From: Alphaproteobacteria bacterium | GTDB taxonomy: Bacteria > Pseudomonadota > Alphaproteobacteria > UBA8366 | Length of the DNA stretch: 7,883 nucleotides | Reading direction: 5' to 3' | NCBI GenBank assembly: GCA_030743445.1 | Contig: JASLSL010000019.1 | Location: 1-7,883 of the forward strand | Shown: positions 1 through 6,025 of the stretch, one piece after another | Position numbering within the stretch: position 1 is the first letter of the stretch | How the letters are laid out: each line of letters starts with the position of its first letter | Program-made: the position numbers and the translations under genes | Notes under the pieces: model-generated | What the model was told of the DNA's origin: nothing | Seen by the model: only the letters and a program-made list of their open reading frames with translations | Databases searched by the model: none

Positions 1-1009
1 CGATCCCGGCGCACGATCCGGTGGTCTCGATCATCTCCAAGTCGAAGGTGGTTCGCTGGTCGAGCCGCTGGGCCTCGAGCAAATGTCCCGCCTTCTCGAG
101 CTCCGGCAACCGTTGCTTGAGCTCCTCGCGGATGCCCTTGATCGCCTGGGTCAGGGTCGGCTTCGGCGTGACGTAGTGGCTGTTGGCGTAGACCCGGATC
201 GCCTCCAGCGTGTCGGTGCGCTCGCCGGTCAGCGGGTCGAACTCGCGGATCGACTCGATCTCGTCGCCGAACAGCGACAGCCGCCAGGCCCGGTCCTCGT
301 AGTGCGCCGGGAAGATCTCGATGACGTCGCCGCGAACCCGAAAGGCGCCGCGGTGGAAGTTGTTGTCGTTGCGCCGGTAGTGCAGCTCGACCAGCCGGCG
401 CAGCAGGTCGCGCGCGTCGACGCGCTCGCCGACCCGCAACGGCACGGTCATCTGCGAGTAGGTCTCGACCGCGCCGATGCCGTAGATGCACGACACGCTG
501 GCGACGATCACCACGTCGTCGCGCTCCAACAGCGAACGCGTCGCCGAGTGGCGCATGCGGTCGATCTGCTCGTTGATCGAGGCCTCCTTCTCGACATAGG
601 TGTCGGTGCGGGGCACGTAGGCCTCGGGCTGGTAGTAGTCGTAATAGGAGACGAAGTACTCGACCGCGTTGTCGGGGAAGAACTCCTTCATCTCGCCGTA
701 GAGCTGCGCCGCCAAGGTCTTGTTCGGCGCCAGGATCAGGGTCGGGCGCTGCACTGTCTGGATCGCGTGGGCCATGGTGAAGGTCTTGCCCGAACCGGTG
801 ACCCCCAACAGCACCTGGTCGCGGGCGCCGCCCTCGATGCCCTCGACCAGCTCGGCGATCGCCTCGGGCTGGTCGCCGGCGGGCTCGAACTCGGACGTGA
901 GCTTGAACTTCCGGCCGCCCTCGGAGAGCGGGCGTTCCTTGCGCTTGACCGGCCGCCATTGCTGGAGGAAGGCGGGCGAGGCTTCCATAAGGCCCGGGGG
1001 TTGGCTCAT
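1..1009 (-). CDS. uvrB: UvrB, excinuclease ABC subunit B (3' end outside window)
   Basis: UvrB is the damage-verifying helicase-like subunit of the cytosolic UvrABC nucleotide excision repair complex: it is loaded by UvrA, probes the duplex and recruits UvrC. The minus strand gives 336 uninterrupted residues of a protein that is usually about 660-750 residues, so roughly the N-terminal half is present. Seen here: the entry segment EFEPAGDQPEAI (40-51), the Walker A motif GVTGSGKT (69-76), APNKTLAAQLYGEMKEFFP (94-112) and the UvrB-specific beta-hairpin region YYDYYQPEAYVP (122-133) that inserts between DNA strands. The reading runs off the window in TTGSCAGI, just before the expected ENYSR. 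I chose the ATG at 1009 because an AAGG lies close upstream; an in-frame ATG at 988 (residue 8) has no Shine-Dalgarno sequence. It follows the EamA gene by 34 bp and is probably co-transcribed. I see no alphaproteobacterial LexA box (GTTC-N7-GTTC) nearby. The identity is very secure. Confidence 0.97.
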   Translation of the reverse strand, partial: MSQPPGLMEASPAFLQQWRPVKRKERPLSEGGRKFKLTSEFEPAGDQPEAIAELVEGIEGGARDQVLLGVTGSGKTFTMAHAIQTVQRPTLILAPNKTLAAQLYGEMKEFFPDNAVEYFVSYYDYYQPEAYVPRTDTYVEKEASINEQIDRMRHSATRSLLERDDVVIVASVSCIYGIGAVETYSQMTVPLRVGERVDARDLLRRLVELHYRRNDNNFHRGAFRVRGDVIEIFPAHYEDRAWRLSLFGDEIESIREFDPLTGERTDTLEAIRVYANSHYVTPKPTLTQAIKGIREELKQRLPELEKAGHLLEAQRLDQRTTFDLEMIETTGSCAGI

Positions 1010-1010
1010 G

Positions 1011-1027
1011 GGGCCTTATATAGGCCC
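1011..1027. repeat. Inverted repeat over the uvrB ribosome-binding region
   Basis: A perfect 6-bp inverted repeat, GGGCCT-TATAT-AGGCCC, fills half of the 34-bp gap between the EamA gene and uvrB. In the mRNA (minus strand) the stem would end one nucleotide before the uvrB AUG at 1009 and would contain the only Shine-Dalgarno-like AAGG. It could be an RNA hairpin that lowers uvrB translation or a protein-binding palindrome. Neither function is shown; the symmetry itself is certain. Confidence 0.4.
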
Positions 1028-1043
1028 GCGACCCTATAGGTGG

Positions 1044-1892
1044 CTAGGGGGTGGGCCAGTTGACCAGGACGATGCCAAGGGCGATCACCGCGGCGCCCAG
1101 GATGCGGCGCCGGCCGAACGCCTCGCCCATGAAGGCGGCGCCGATGATCGCGGCGAACACCACGCTGGTCTCGCGCACCGCCGAGACCGGGCCCATCGCG
1201 GTGAAGCTGACGACCCAGAGCGCGATGACGAAGCTGACTATGCTGAGCACCGCGGTCAGCACGCCGCGCCGCCATTCCGCGATCATCGCCGGCCCTAGGT
1301 CGCGGCCGCGCCACACCAGGCCGAGCACCGCCATGGTCACCCCGTCGAGGACGAGCAGCGTGACCATGTAGGACAGGAAATAGCCCGGCAGGCGCACGCC
1401 GAGCCCGTCGACCACCAGGTAGGCGCTGGCGACGATCCCGGCACCGAAGGCGTAGGCCAGCGGCGCGATGCGGGCGCGGGCGAGCGCCCCCGGCTCGGCC
1501 GCGAACACCATCAGCCCGGCCGAGACCACGGCGATGCCGGTCACTGCGACCGGCGGCGGTAGCTCGGAAGCGGCCGGGATCGCGATCAGGGTCACCAGCA
1601 GCGGCGTGACCCCGCGCGCCACCGGATAGACCTGGCTGAGGTCGCCCGTGCGGTACATCTGGACCAGCACGATCTTGTAGATCAGGTGCAGCACCAGGTG
1701 GATCGCCATCAGCACCCAGCCCTCGGGCGGCAGCACCGGCAGGAAAAACATCAGCGGCGCGAAGGGCAGGCCGGCGGCGGCATAGGCCCAACTCGCCATC
1801 GCCACTGGATCGCGCGAATCCTTGACGAACGCGTTCCACACCGCGTGAGTCAGCGCCGCGACCAGCAGCAGCAGGGTGATACCGACCGACAT
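1044..1892 (-). CDS. EamA/DMT-family membrane transporter
   Basis: A 282-residue inner-membrane protein of the drug/metabolite transporter superfamily, whose members usually export small metabolites, amino acids or drugs using ion gradients. About ten hydrophobic helices can be read (roughly 3-21, 32-51, 58-77, 92-108, 114-132, 142-161, 172-192, 211-230, 236-254, 263-279), matching two tandem five-helix EamA repeats and the usual family length of 280-310. Family-type signatures are YPVARGVTPLLV (89-100) closing the first repeat and the segment from VRETS to GAAFMGE (239-257) in the second, followed by a basic loop GRRR and a last helix. The ATG at 1892 gives a complete first helix; no strong Shine-Dalgarno sequence is seen before it. 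The gene ends 34 bp before uvrB, probably one transcript, although no functional link to DNA repair is evident. The substrate cannot be told from sequence. Confidence 0.88.
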   Translation of the reverse strand: MSVGITLLLLVAALTHAVWNAFVKDSRDPVAMASWAYAAAGLPFAPLMFFLPVLPPEGWVLMAIHLVLHLIYKIVLVQMYRTGDLSQVYPVARGVTPLLVTLIAIPAASELPPPVAVTGIAVVSAGLMVFAAEPGALARARIAPLAYAFGAGIVASAYLVVDGLGVRLPGYFLSYMVTLLVLDGVTMAVLGLVWRGRDLGPAMIAEWRRGVLTAVLSIVSFVIALWVVSFTAMGPVSAVRETSVVFAAIIGAAFMGEAFGRRRILGAAVIALGIVLVNWPTP

Positions 1893-1961
1893 GGCCGGCA
1901 GTTATAGCGTGATTTGGCGGCCGAGTGATTCGGCGCTATTTTCCCAACTCCGCATGGACCC

Positions 1962-2076
1962 CCTCACCCTGGCCCTCTCCCCCTGGCCAGGGGGAGAGGG
2001 GGTTGGAATGGTGGCGCGTTAAATACCCTCTCCCGCTTGCGGGAGAAGGAGGGACCCGCGAAGCGGGAGGGTGAGG
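1962..2076. repeat. Composite palindromic intergenic element
   Basis: The element is bounded by 9-bp inverted termini, CCTCACCCT (1962-1970) and AGGGTGAGG (2068-2076). Inside are three smaller palindromes: a perfect 28-bp palindrome at 1973-2000, a stem TCTCCCGC/GCGGGAGA at 2029-2036/2039-2046, and CCCGC-GAA-GCGGG at 2055-2067. Motifs of the CCCTCACCCT...CCCTCTCCC...GGGAGAGGG kind are a common class of dispersed intergenic repeat in high-GC Proteobacteria (from general knowledge; not searched). The right end stops one base short of the sortase stop codon, and the rest of the gap to the EamA gene (1893-1961) shows no clear gene. It may serve as a transcription terminator or mRNA-stabilising structure, or be a non-autonomous mobile repeat. 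Confidence 0.7.
1973..2000. terminator. Perfect 28-bp palindrome, possible terminator downstream of the sortase
   Basis: The left arm CCCTCTCCCCCTGG is exactly complementary to the right arm CCAGGGGGAGAGGG with no spacer, so an RNA copy from either strand could form a very stable hairpin. It lies 77 bp past the sortase stop on the minus strand. No clear T-tract follows it in either direction, so classical intrinsic termination is uncertain; it may work with Rho, block exonucleases, or just be the core of the surrounding repeat. Confidence 0.35.
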
Positions 2077-2077
2077 A

Positions 2078-2647
2078 TTACTTCGCCACCGCGGTCACCA
2101 CGTAGCGCAGCTTCCCGCCCACGATCACCGCGTCGAACGGGTAGCACGTCACCAGCACCAGGCGCGATCCGCCGCTGTCGAGCCGGATGCGGGCGGTGCG
2201 CGCGTCGGCGATCTCGGACCCGGTCACGGTGTAATCGCGGACCGCGCCGGCCGCGTCGGTCACGGTCATCGTGTCGCCGGGCGCGACCTTCTCGAGGAAT
2301 CGAAAATGGGTGTCGCGGTGGCCGGCCATGACCGAGGTCCCGTCGCTGCCGGGCGCCGCGGTGCCGTCGAAGTGGCCCGGCCCGAAGGCGAAGGTACGGC
2401 CGCTCGCCCCGGCGAGCACCAGCAGGTCGACCCCGTGCCCGGGGACCTCGAGCCGCGCCACCGGATGGGTGTCGGCCCAGGGCCAGGGTTTTGCACCTGT
2501 TTCGCCCGATCGGGTGTCGGCCCAGGCCTGCTTGAGGAGGACTTGCGCCAGCGCCGCCTTGACGTGGATCCAGGCGCCGCCGCCGAACTGCCACAGGCCG
2601 AGACCGAGGAACAGCAGGGCCGCGGTGGTGGCGGCCCTACGTCTCAT
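2078..2647 (-). CDS. Class GN sortase (Gram-negative dedicated sortase)
   Basis: A 189-residue membrane-anchored cysteine transpeptidase that should cleave the C-terminal sorting signal of its neighbour and attach it to an acceptor in the envelope. A single N-terminal signal anchor (about 6-22) follows the basic start MRRR, leaving the sortase fold outside the inner membrane. The catalytic set is visible: His110 in MAGHRDTHFRF, Cys168 in LVLVTCYPFD, and a candidate Arg181 in GGKLRYVV. The TCYPFD form, the compact length and the pairing with a VIT/VWA protein are what I know for the proteobacterial class GN sortases. The ATG at 2647 lies 2 nt after the substrate stop codon, so the pair is almost certainly one transcript with coupled translation. 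The stop touches the palindromic element at 1962-2076. All three catalytic residues are intact, so the enzyme is probably active. The acceptor group is unknown. Confidence 0.93.
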   Translation of the reverse strand: MRRRAATTAALLFLGLGLWQFGGGAWIHVKAALAQVLLKQAWADTRSGETGAKPWPWADTHPVARLEVPGHGVDLLVLAGASGRTFAFGPGHFDGTAAPGSDGTSVMAGHRDTHFRFLEKVAPGDTMTVTDAAGAVRDYTVTGSEIADARTARIRLDSGGSRLVLVTCYPFDAVIVGGKLRYVVTAVAK

Positions 2648-2649
2648 TG

Positions 2650-4923
2650 TCACGCGGATCGCCGCCGGACGCCCCACCACAGCCCACCCGAGAGCATCAG
2701 CAGCACCAGCCCGGCGATAATCATGATCTGGGCCGGGGTCGCGGTCCTGACCCCGAGCGAGACCGTCGGCACGTGAGCTGCCGGGGCGCCGGTCAGGGCC
2801 ATGCGCATTGCGACCTGCGGCATGGTCGGCGCGGCCGGGGAGTAGGACGGACTGGTGGCATCTGGAATCGCCCGCAGGCTGTAGGCCATGGCGGCGCCCC
2901 CCGGTCCAGCGCTCGCGATACCGGCCTGACCGATCGGGGCCATGGTGTGGCGCACCCGCTTCCGCGCTTGGGTGGGCGGGGTCCAACCGGCCGGCGCGTT
3001 GCCGGGCACGGCCCGCGTGTCGAGGGACTCGTCTTGCGGTCGCGTGGTCCGGTCGTCGACCGCAACGAGGCTGGTATAGCGGCTCAGCAACTGGTGCTCG
3101 AGCGCCAAGTCGAGCACCGCGAGCCGCACTTCGTCGCCCGTGCCGCCCGCGTGCAACCGGTCCATGTGGGACTCGATCTTGCGCCGGGCCCAAAGCCGGG
3201 TGACGCCGTCGCCGGGCCGCGCGGTCGAAAGGTCGACCTCCTGGCGCCACGCCCGGCCCATCAACCTGCCGGTCAACACCAGCTTGCCTTCGGCCTTCGG
3301 CAGTCGCGCGGCGAGCACGATCGGCTCGTCGTGGTAGAGATCGGGGATCGCCGCCGGCAGGGCTTCGGTCCGCGCCTCGTCGGGGAAGCGGGCCATGATA
3401 TCGGTCAGCACCGGTCGCTCGAGCTTGCGGAACAGCGCGGTCATGCGCTTCTCGACCTCGACCGGCTTGCCGATGCGCAGCGCGCTGCCGCGGCCGATCT
3501 CCGCCGCCTTGCGCATCAGGTAGCCGTTCGGCGCGCTGCCGATGCCGACGGTAAACAGTCGGCTGTCGCCGAGATGGCGCCGGATCATGCTGAGGATCGC
3601 GGTCTCGTTGCCGACGGCGCCGTCGGTCAGCAGTACGATCTGGCGCAGGCGGCTGGCGTCGACCCTTCCGTCGAGCGCGTGGCCCAGCGCACCCATGATC
3701 TCGGTGCCGCCTTGCGCCTGCAGCGCTCCGACGAAGCCGCGCGCGGCGGCCAGCGCCGGGGCGTCGGCGGGCCGGGCGGCGCGGAACAGCGTGGTCGACT
3801 CGGAGGAAAAGGCGATGACGTTGAACTTGTCCTTGGGGCGCAGCCGATCGAGCGCGAACAGCAGGGCCTTCTTGGCCTGGTTCATCGAGGCGCCGTGCAT
3901 CGAGCCCGAGGTGTCGATGATGAAGATCGCCTCGCGCGGCGGGCGCTGGCCGTTGATGGAGAACTCTGCCGAGGGCGGCACGATCATCGCCAACAGGTAG
4001 GTGCCGTCTTTCTTGCTCTGGGTGAACAGGGCCGCGTGCGGCCTGTCGCCGGTATCGGTGGTCCACTCCAGCACGAAGTCGCGGTCGGCGGGGACGGCGC
4101 CCTGCTTCAATGTCACTTCATAGCGCCCATCGGTTTCTTCGACCCCGATCGAGTGATAGGGGCTCTCGATCGTTGCCAGGGGGGCGCCCGCGTCGAGCGT
4201 GATCTTGAGCGCCACCGGATTGCCCTGCGGGTCGTCGGGATGGCGCACCGGCGGGGTGATGCGCTCGGCGTCCGGCACCTGGGCGGTGTTGTGCGCGTCG
4301 CCAAGACCGCCGACACCGAGAATCGCCTCGCCGCGCGGCACGTAGCGCGGGGTGACGACCAGCGGCAGGGCGAGCCGGTGGCGCCCGTCCTCGACCGTCA
4401 CCGGTTGGCCGAAGGCGATCTCGATCGCGATCCGGCCCTTGGGCGGGATATTGGCGATCGACATGGTGAAGATGTTGGCGCGTTCCTGTTCCAACAGGCT
4501 GGCGCCCTTGCCGGCGCGCGCGGCCTGGTCGTAGCGCCGCTTCGCCGCGCGGCGCTCGTCGATCCTGCCCTCGATCACCCGGTCGCCGATCCACATCTTC
4601 AGATGGTCGACCGCCGCCTCGTCGGGCAGCGGGAAGACGTAAATACCCTCGACCCAGGCGTCGTCAGGATTGACGAACTCCTGGCGCACGGTGGCGCGGC
4701 CGATGGCGCCGATAATCCTTATGTCGACCTTGGAGGCGACCGCGGGCGCCGGGCGCCGCTTGCCGGTCTTGTCGGGTGCGAACAGGAACAGGCCGCCCTC
4801 GCCGCGGACCGGTGCGGCGAGCGTCGGCGACGCGGCGGCGGCGAATAGAGCAAAGGTAAAAAACAACAGGGCGCAGATCGCGGTCAGACGCAGGGTCCTG
4901 CGCGTTTCGATGTCTCGTGTCAT
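2650..4923 (-). CDS. VIT and VWA domain sortase substrate (marine proteobacterial sortase target family)
   Basis: A 757-residue predicted surface protein related to inter-alpha-trypsin inhibitor heavy chains. Order: signal peptide with cleavage near TLAA-PV (about residue 37); VIT domain about 46-175, including FPLPDEAAVD and the EG-IDERRAAKRRYDQA stretch; a connecting region; VWA domain about 330-500 with a complete metal-binding MIDAS (DTSGSM, D337-S341; Thr407 in QGGTEI; Asp434 in LLTDGAVGN); a further beta-rich part to about 625; a Pro/Ala/Met-rich linker about 635-725; then an anchor made of a hydrophobic helix (about 733-752) and RRR near the end. This is the known substrate architecture of the neighbouring sortase. 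The usual LPXTG is not present; GVRTAT (724-729) stands where it would be. The ATG at 4923 is preferred over the adjacent TTG at 4926 because GGAGG at 4929-4933 is 5 nt away. VWA domains bind ligands through a divalent metal, suggesting adhesion; the ligand is unknown. Confidence 0.93.
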   Translation of the reverse strand: MTRDIETRRTLRLTAICALLFFTFALFAAAASPTLAAPVRGEGGLFLFAPDKTGKRRPAPAVASKVDIRIIGAIGRATVRQEFVNPDDAWVEGIYVFPLPDEAAVDHLKMWIGDRVIEGRIDERRAAKRRYDQAARAGKGASLLEQERANIFTMSIANIPPKGRIAIEIAFGQPVTVEDGRHRLALPLVVTPRYVPRGEAILGVGGLGDAHNTAQVPDAERITPPVRHPDDPQGNPVALKITLDAGAPLATIESPYHSIGVEETDGRYEVTLKQGAVPADRDFVLEWTTDTGDRPHAALFTQSKKDGTYLLAMIVPPSAEFSINGQRPPREAIFIIDTSGSMHGASMNQAKKALLFALDRLRPKDKFNVIAFSSESTTLFRAARPADAPALAAARGFVGALQAQGGTEIMGALGHALDGRVDASRLRQIVLLTDGAVGNETAILSMIRRHLGDSRLFTVGIGSAPNGYLMRKAAEIGRGSALRIGKPVEVEKRMTALFRKLERPVLTDIMARFPDEARTEALPAAIPDLYHDEPIVLAARLPKAEGKLVLTGRLMGRAWRQEVDLSTARPGDGVTRLWARRKIESHMDRLHAGGTGDEVRLAVLDLALEHQLLSRYTSLVAVDDRTTRPQDESLDTRAVPGNAPAGWTPPTQARKRVRHTMAPIGQAGIASAGPGGAAMAYSLRAIPDATSPSYSPAAPTMPQVAMRMALTGAPAAHVPTVSLGVRTATPAQIMIIAGLVLLMLSGGLWWGVRRRSA

Positions 4924-4935
4924 CAAGGCCTCCGA

Positions 4936-4965
4936 GTTCGGGCGGGTTCGGGCGTGTTCGGGGGC
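4936..4965. repeat. Three tandem 10-bp repeats upstream of the sortase substrate gene
   Basis: The units are GTTCGGGCGG, GTTCGGGCGT and GTTCGGGGGC: the first two differ at one base, the third at two or three. They start 3 bp beyond the Shine-Dalgarno sequence of the substrate gene. The spacing of one helical turn puts all three on the same face of the DNA, as for a cooperative regulator. A -35-like TTGACC (minus strand, 4977-4982) lies just upstream, but I find no matching -10. The rest of the 136-bp gap (4924-5059) holds a perfect inverted repeat CGAATT-N6-AATTCG at 5021-5038 and no gene. An operator role is inference. Confidence 0.5.
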
Positions 4966-5059
4966 CGATAAGACACGGTCAATGGGGCGCCGAGGGGCCC
5001 GGAATGGGGCGGTCCCGCGGCGAATTAGGGTGAATTCGGGGCGATCAATATTGCGGCGG

Positions 5060-5896
5060 TTAGGCGTCGGTCGGGATATCGGCGGCGTAGTAGATGAATT
5101 CGCTGCGGGTCTCGGTGACCCGCTTGTGCAGCGCCACCGCGTCGGGCGTCAGGTCCTCGGCCGGACGCGGCTCGATCTCGAAATGGCCCTCCCGGTCCTC
5201 GCCGCGCACCAGCATGGCGCTGTCGGGGACGCCGGTGGTCTGACGCACATGTGGCGTGATGTAGCGGATCGCCAAGCCGATGCGCCGGTCGCCGGTGCGG
5301 TTGGGATGCGAGGCGTGGGCCAGGTTGACATGGTGCAGCGAGAACTCGCCCGGCTGCAGCTCGACGTCGACCACGCCGCTCTCGTCGATCTCGGCCTGCA
5401 TGACCTGGCCGCGGGTCAGTAGGTTGTTGTCATCGAAGGTGTCGTCGTGGGCCACCGGCTCCCAGCCCTGCGAGCCGGGCGCCATGCGCATGCAGCCGCT
5501 CGCGACCGTCGCCGGGCTGAGCGCCAACCACGCGGTCGCCACCTCGTGGCTGCTCAGGCCCCAGTAGTTGCCGTCCTGGTGCCACGAGACGAAGCCCGGG
5601 TCATGGGCCTCCTTGATGAACCAGCTGGTCTGCCAGCATAGGATGTCGGGACCGAGCAGCCCCTCGACCGCCTCCAGGATCGCCGGGGTGTGCACGATGT
5701 CGGCCATCCAGGTCAGCATGACGTGGAGCTTCTGCTTCATCCCGCCTTCCAGCCGGCCGGTTTCCTGGCTCGCCTCGTAGGCCTCGAGCTTGGCGCGGCA
5801 ATCCGCCGCCGCGGCCGCCGAGCAGGCGCGGAGCGGGAAGCAGAACCCGTCCTCGCGGTATTTCGATACCGCTTCGTCGATCGTCAATACGGTCAT
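5060..5896 (-). CDS. Phytanoyl-CoA dioxygenase (PhyH) family Fe(II)/2-oxoglutarate oxygenase
   Basis: A 278-residue cytosolic non-haem iron oxygenase: members couple 2-oxoglutarate decarboxylation to hydroxylation of an organic substrate. The facial triad is readable: His106 and Asp108 in SWHQDGNYW and the distal His194 in NLAHASHPN. Arg205, 11 residues after the distal His, matches the position of the 2-oxoglutarate-binding arginine in human PhyH. Length is typical of small bacterial members (260-310). The ATG at 5896 opens directly into the conserved N-terminal region (MTVLTIDEAVSKYREDGF). An open frame continues upstream, but there it is antisense to the aminotransferase gene and is an artefact. 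Bacterial PhyH-like enzymes act on many substrates (fatty acyl chains, amino-acid derivatives, phosphonates, halogenated metabolites), so the substrate is unknown. The gene diverges from the aminotransferase and ends 136 bp before the sortase substrate; co-transcription with that operon is possible but not shown. Confidence 0.88.
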   Translation of the reverse strand: MTVLTIDEAVSKYREDGFCFPLRACSAAAAADCRAKLEAYEASQETGRLEGGMKQKLHVMLTWMADIVHTPAILEAVEGLLGPDILCWQTSWFIKEAHDPGFVSWHQDGNYWGLSSHEVATAWLALSPATVASGCMRMAPGSQGWEPVAHDDTFDDNNLLTRGQVMQAEIDESGVVDVELQPGEFSLHHVNLAHASHPNRTGDRRIGLAIRYITPHVRQTTGVPDSAMLVRGEDREGHFEIEPRPAEDLTPDAVALHKRVTETRSEFIYYAADIPTDA

Positions 5897-5952
5897 GGTC
5901 CGGACATATTCGGCCGCCCGATTGGACCTGTCCAGCCCGCGGATTTTGGCCG

Positions 5953-5981
5953 TTGAACGGCGCAGCGGATGGGCGTAGGGT
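5953..5981 (+). promoter_or_regulatory. Candidate sigma-70-type promoter for the aminotransferase gene
   Basis: TTGAAC (5953-5958) and TAGGGT (5976-5981) are separated by 17 bp, the preferred spacing, and would give a leader of about 40 nt before the start at 6026. The -10 match is only moderate. The element sits in the 129-bp divergent region (5897-6025) shared with the dioxygenase gene; I could not pick a convincing minus-strand promoter there. Confidence 0.4.
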
Positions 5982-6025
5982 GCGCCTCCGGTCCACCCCG
6001 CGGGAAAGCTGGAAAGGATAGCGTC

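Noticed and set aside
83..1039. 318-residue plus-strand frame opposite uvrB
   Set aside because: The minus-strand reading is unmistakably UvrB; the plus-strand frame is an antisense shadow.
2078..4066. 662-residue minus-strand frame apparently fusing a long N-terminal part to the sortase
   Set aside because: Only the last 189 residues are sortase. The rest is an out-of-frame reading of the VIT/VWA gene; the sortase has its own ATG at 2647 and a signal anchor right after it.
2647..4848. 733-residue open frame on the plus strand opposite the VIT/VWA gene
   Set aside because: It is rich in Arg, Gly, Asp and His in the manner of antisense GC-rich frames, has no recognisable domain, and the minus-strand frame is a clear protein family with a signal peptide and intact MIDAS.
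4936..4959. Possible LexA (SOS) box made of repeated GTTC
   Set aside because: The alphaproteobacterial LexA box is GTTC-N7-GTTC; here the spacing is N6 in both intervals, and the downstream gene is not an SOS gene.
4936..4965. Short CRISPR-like array
   Set aside because: The 10-bp units are directly adjacent with no spacers; no other repeat-spacer pattern was seen in the window.
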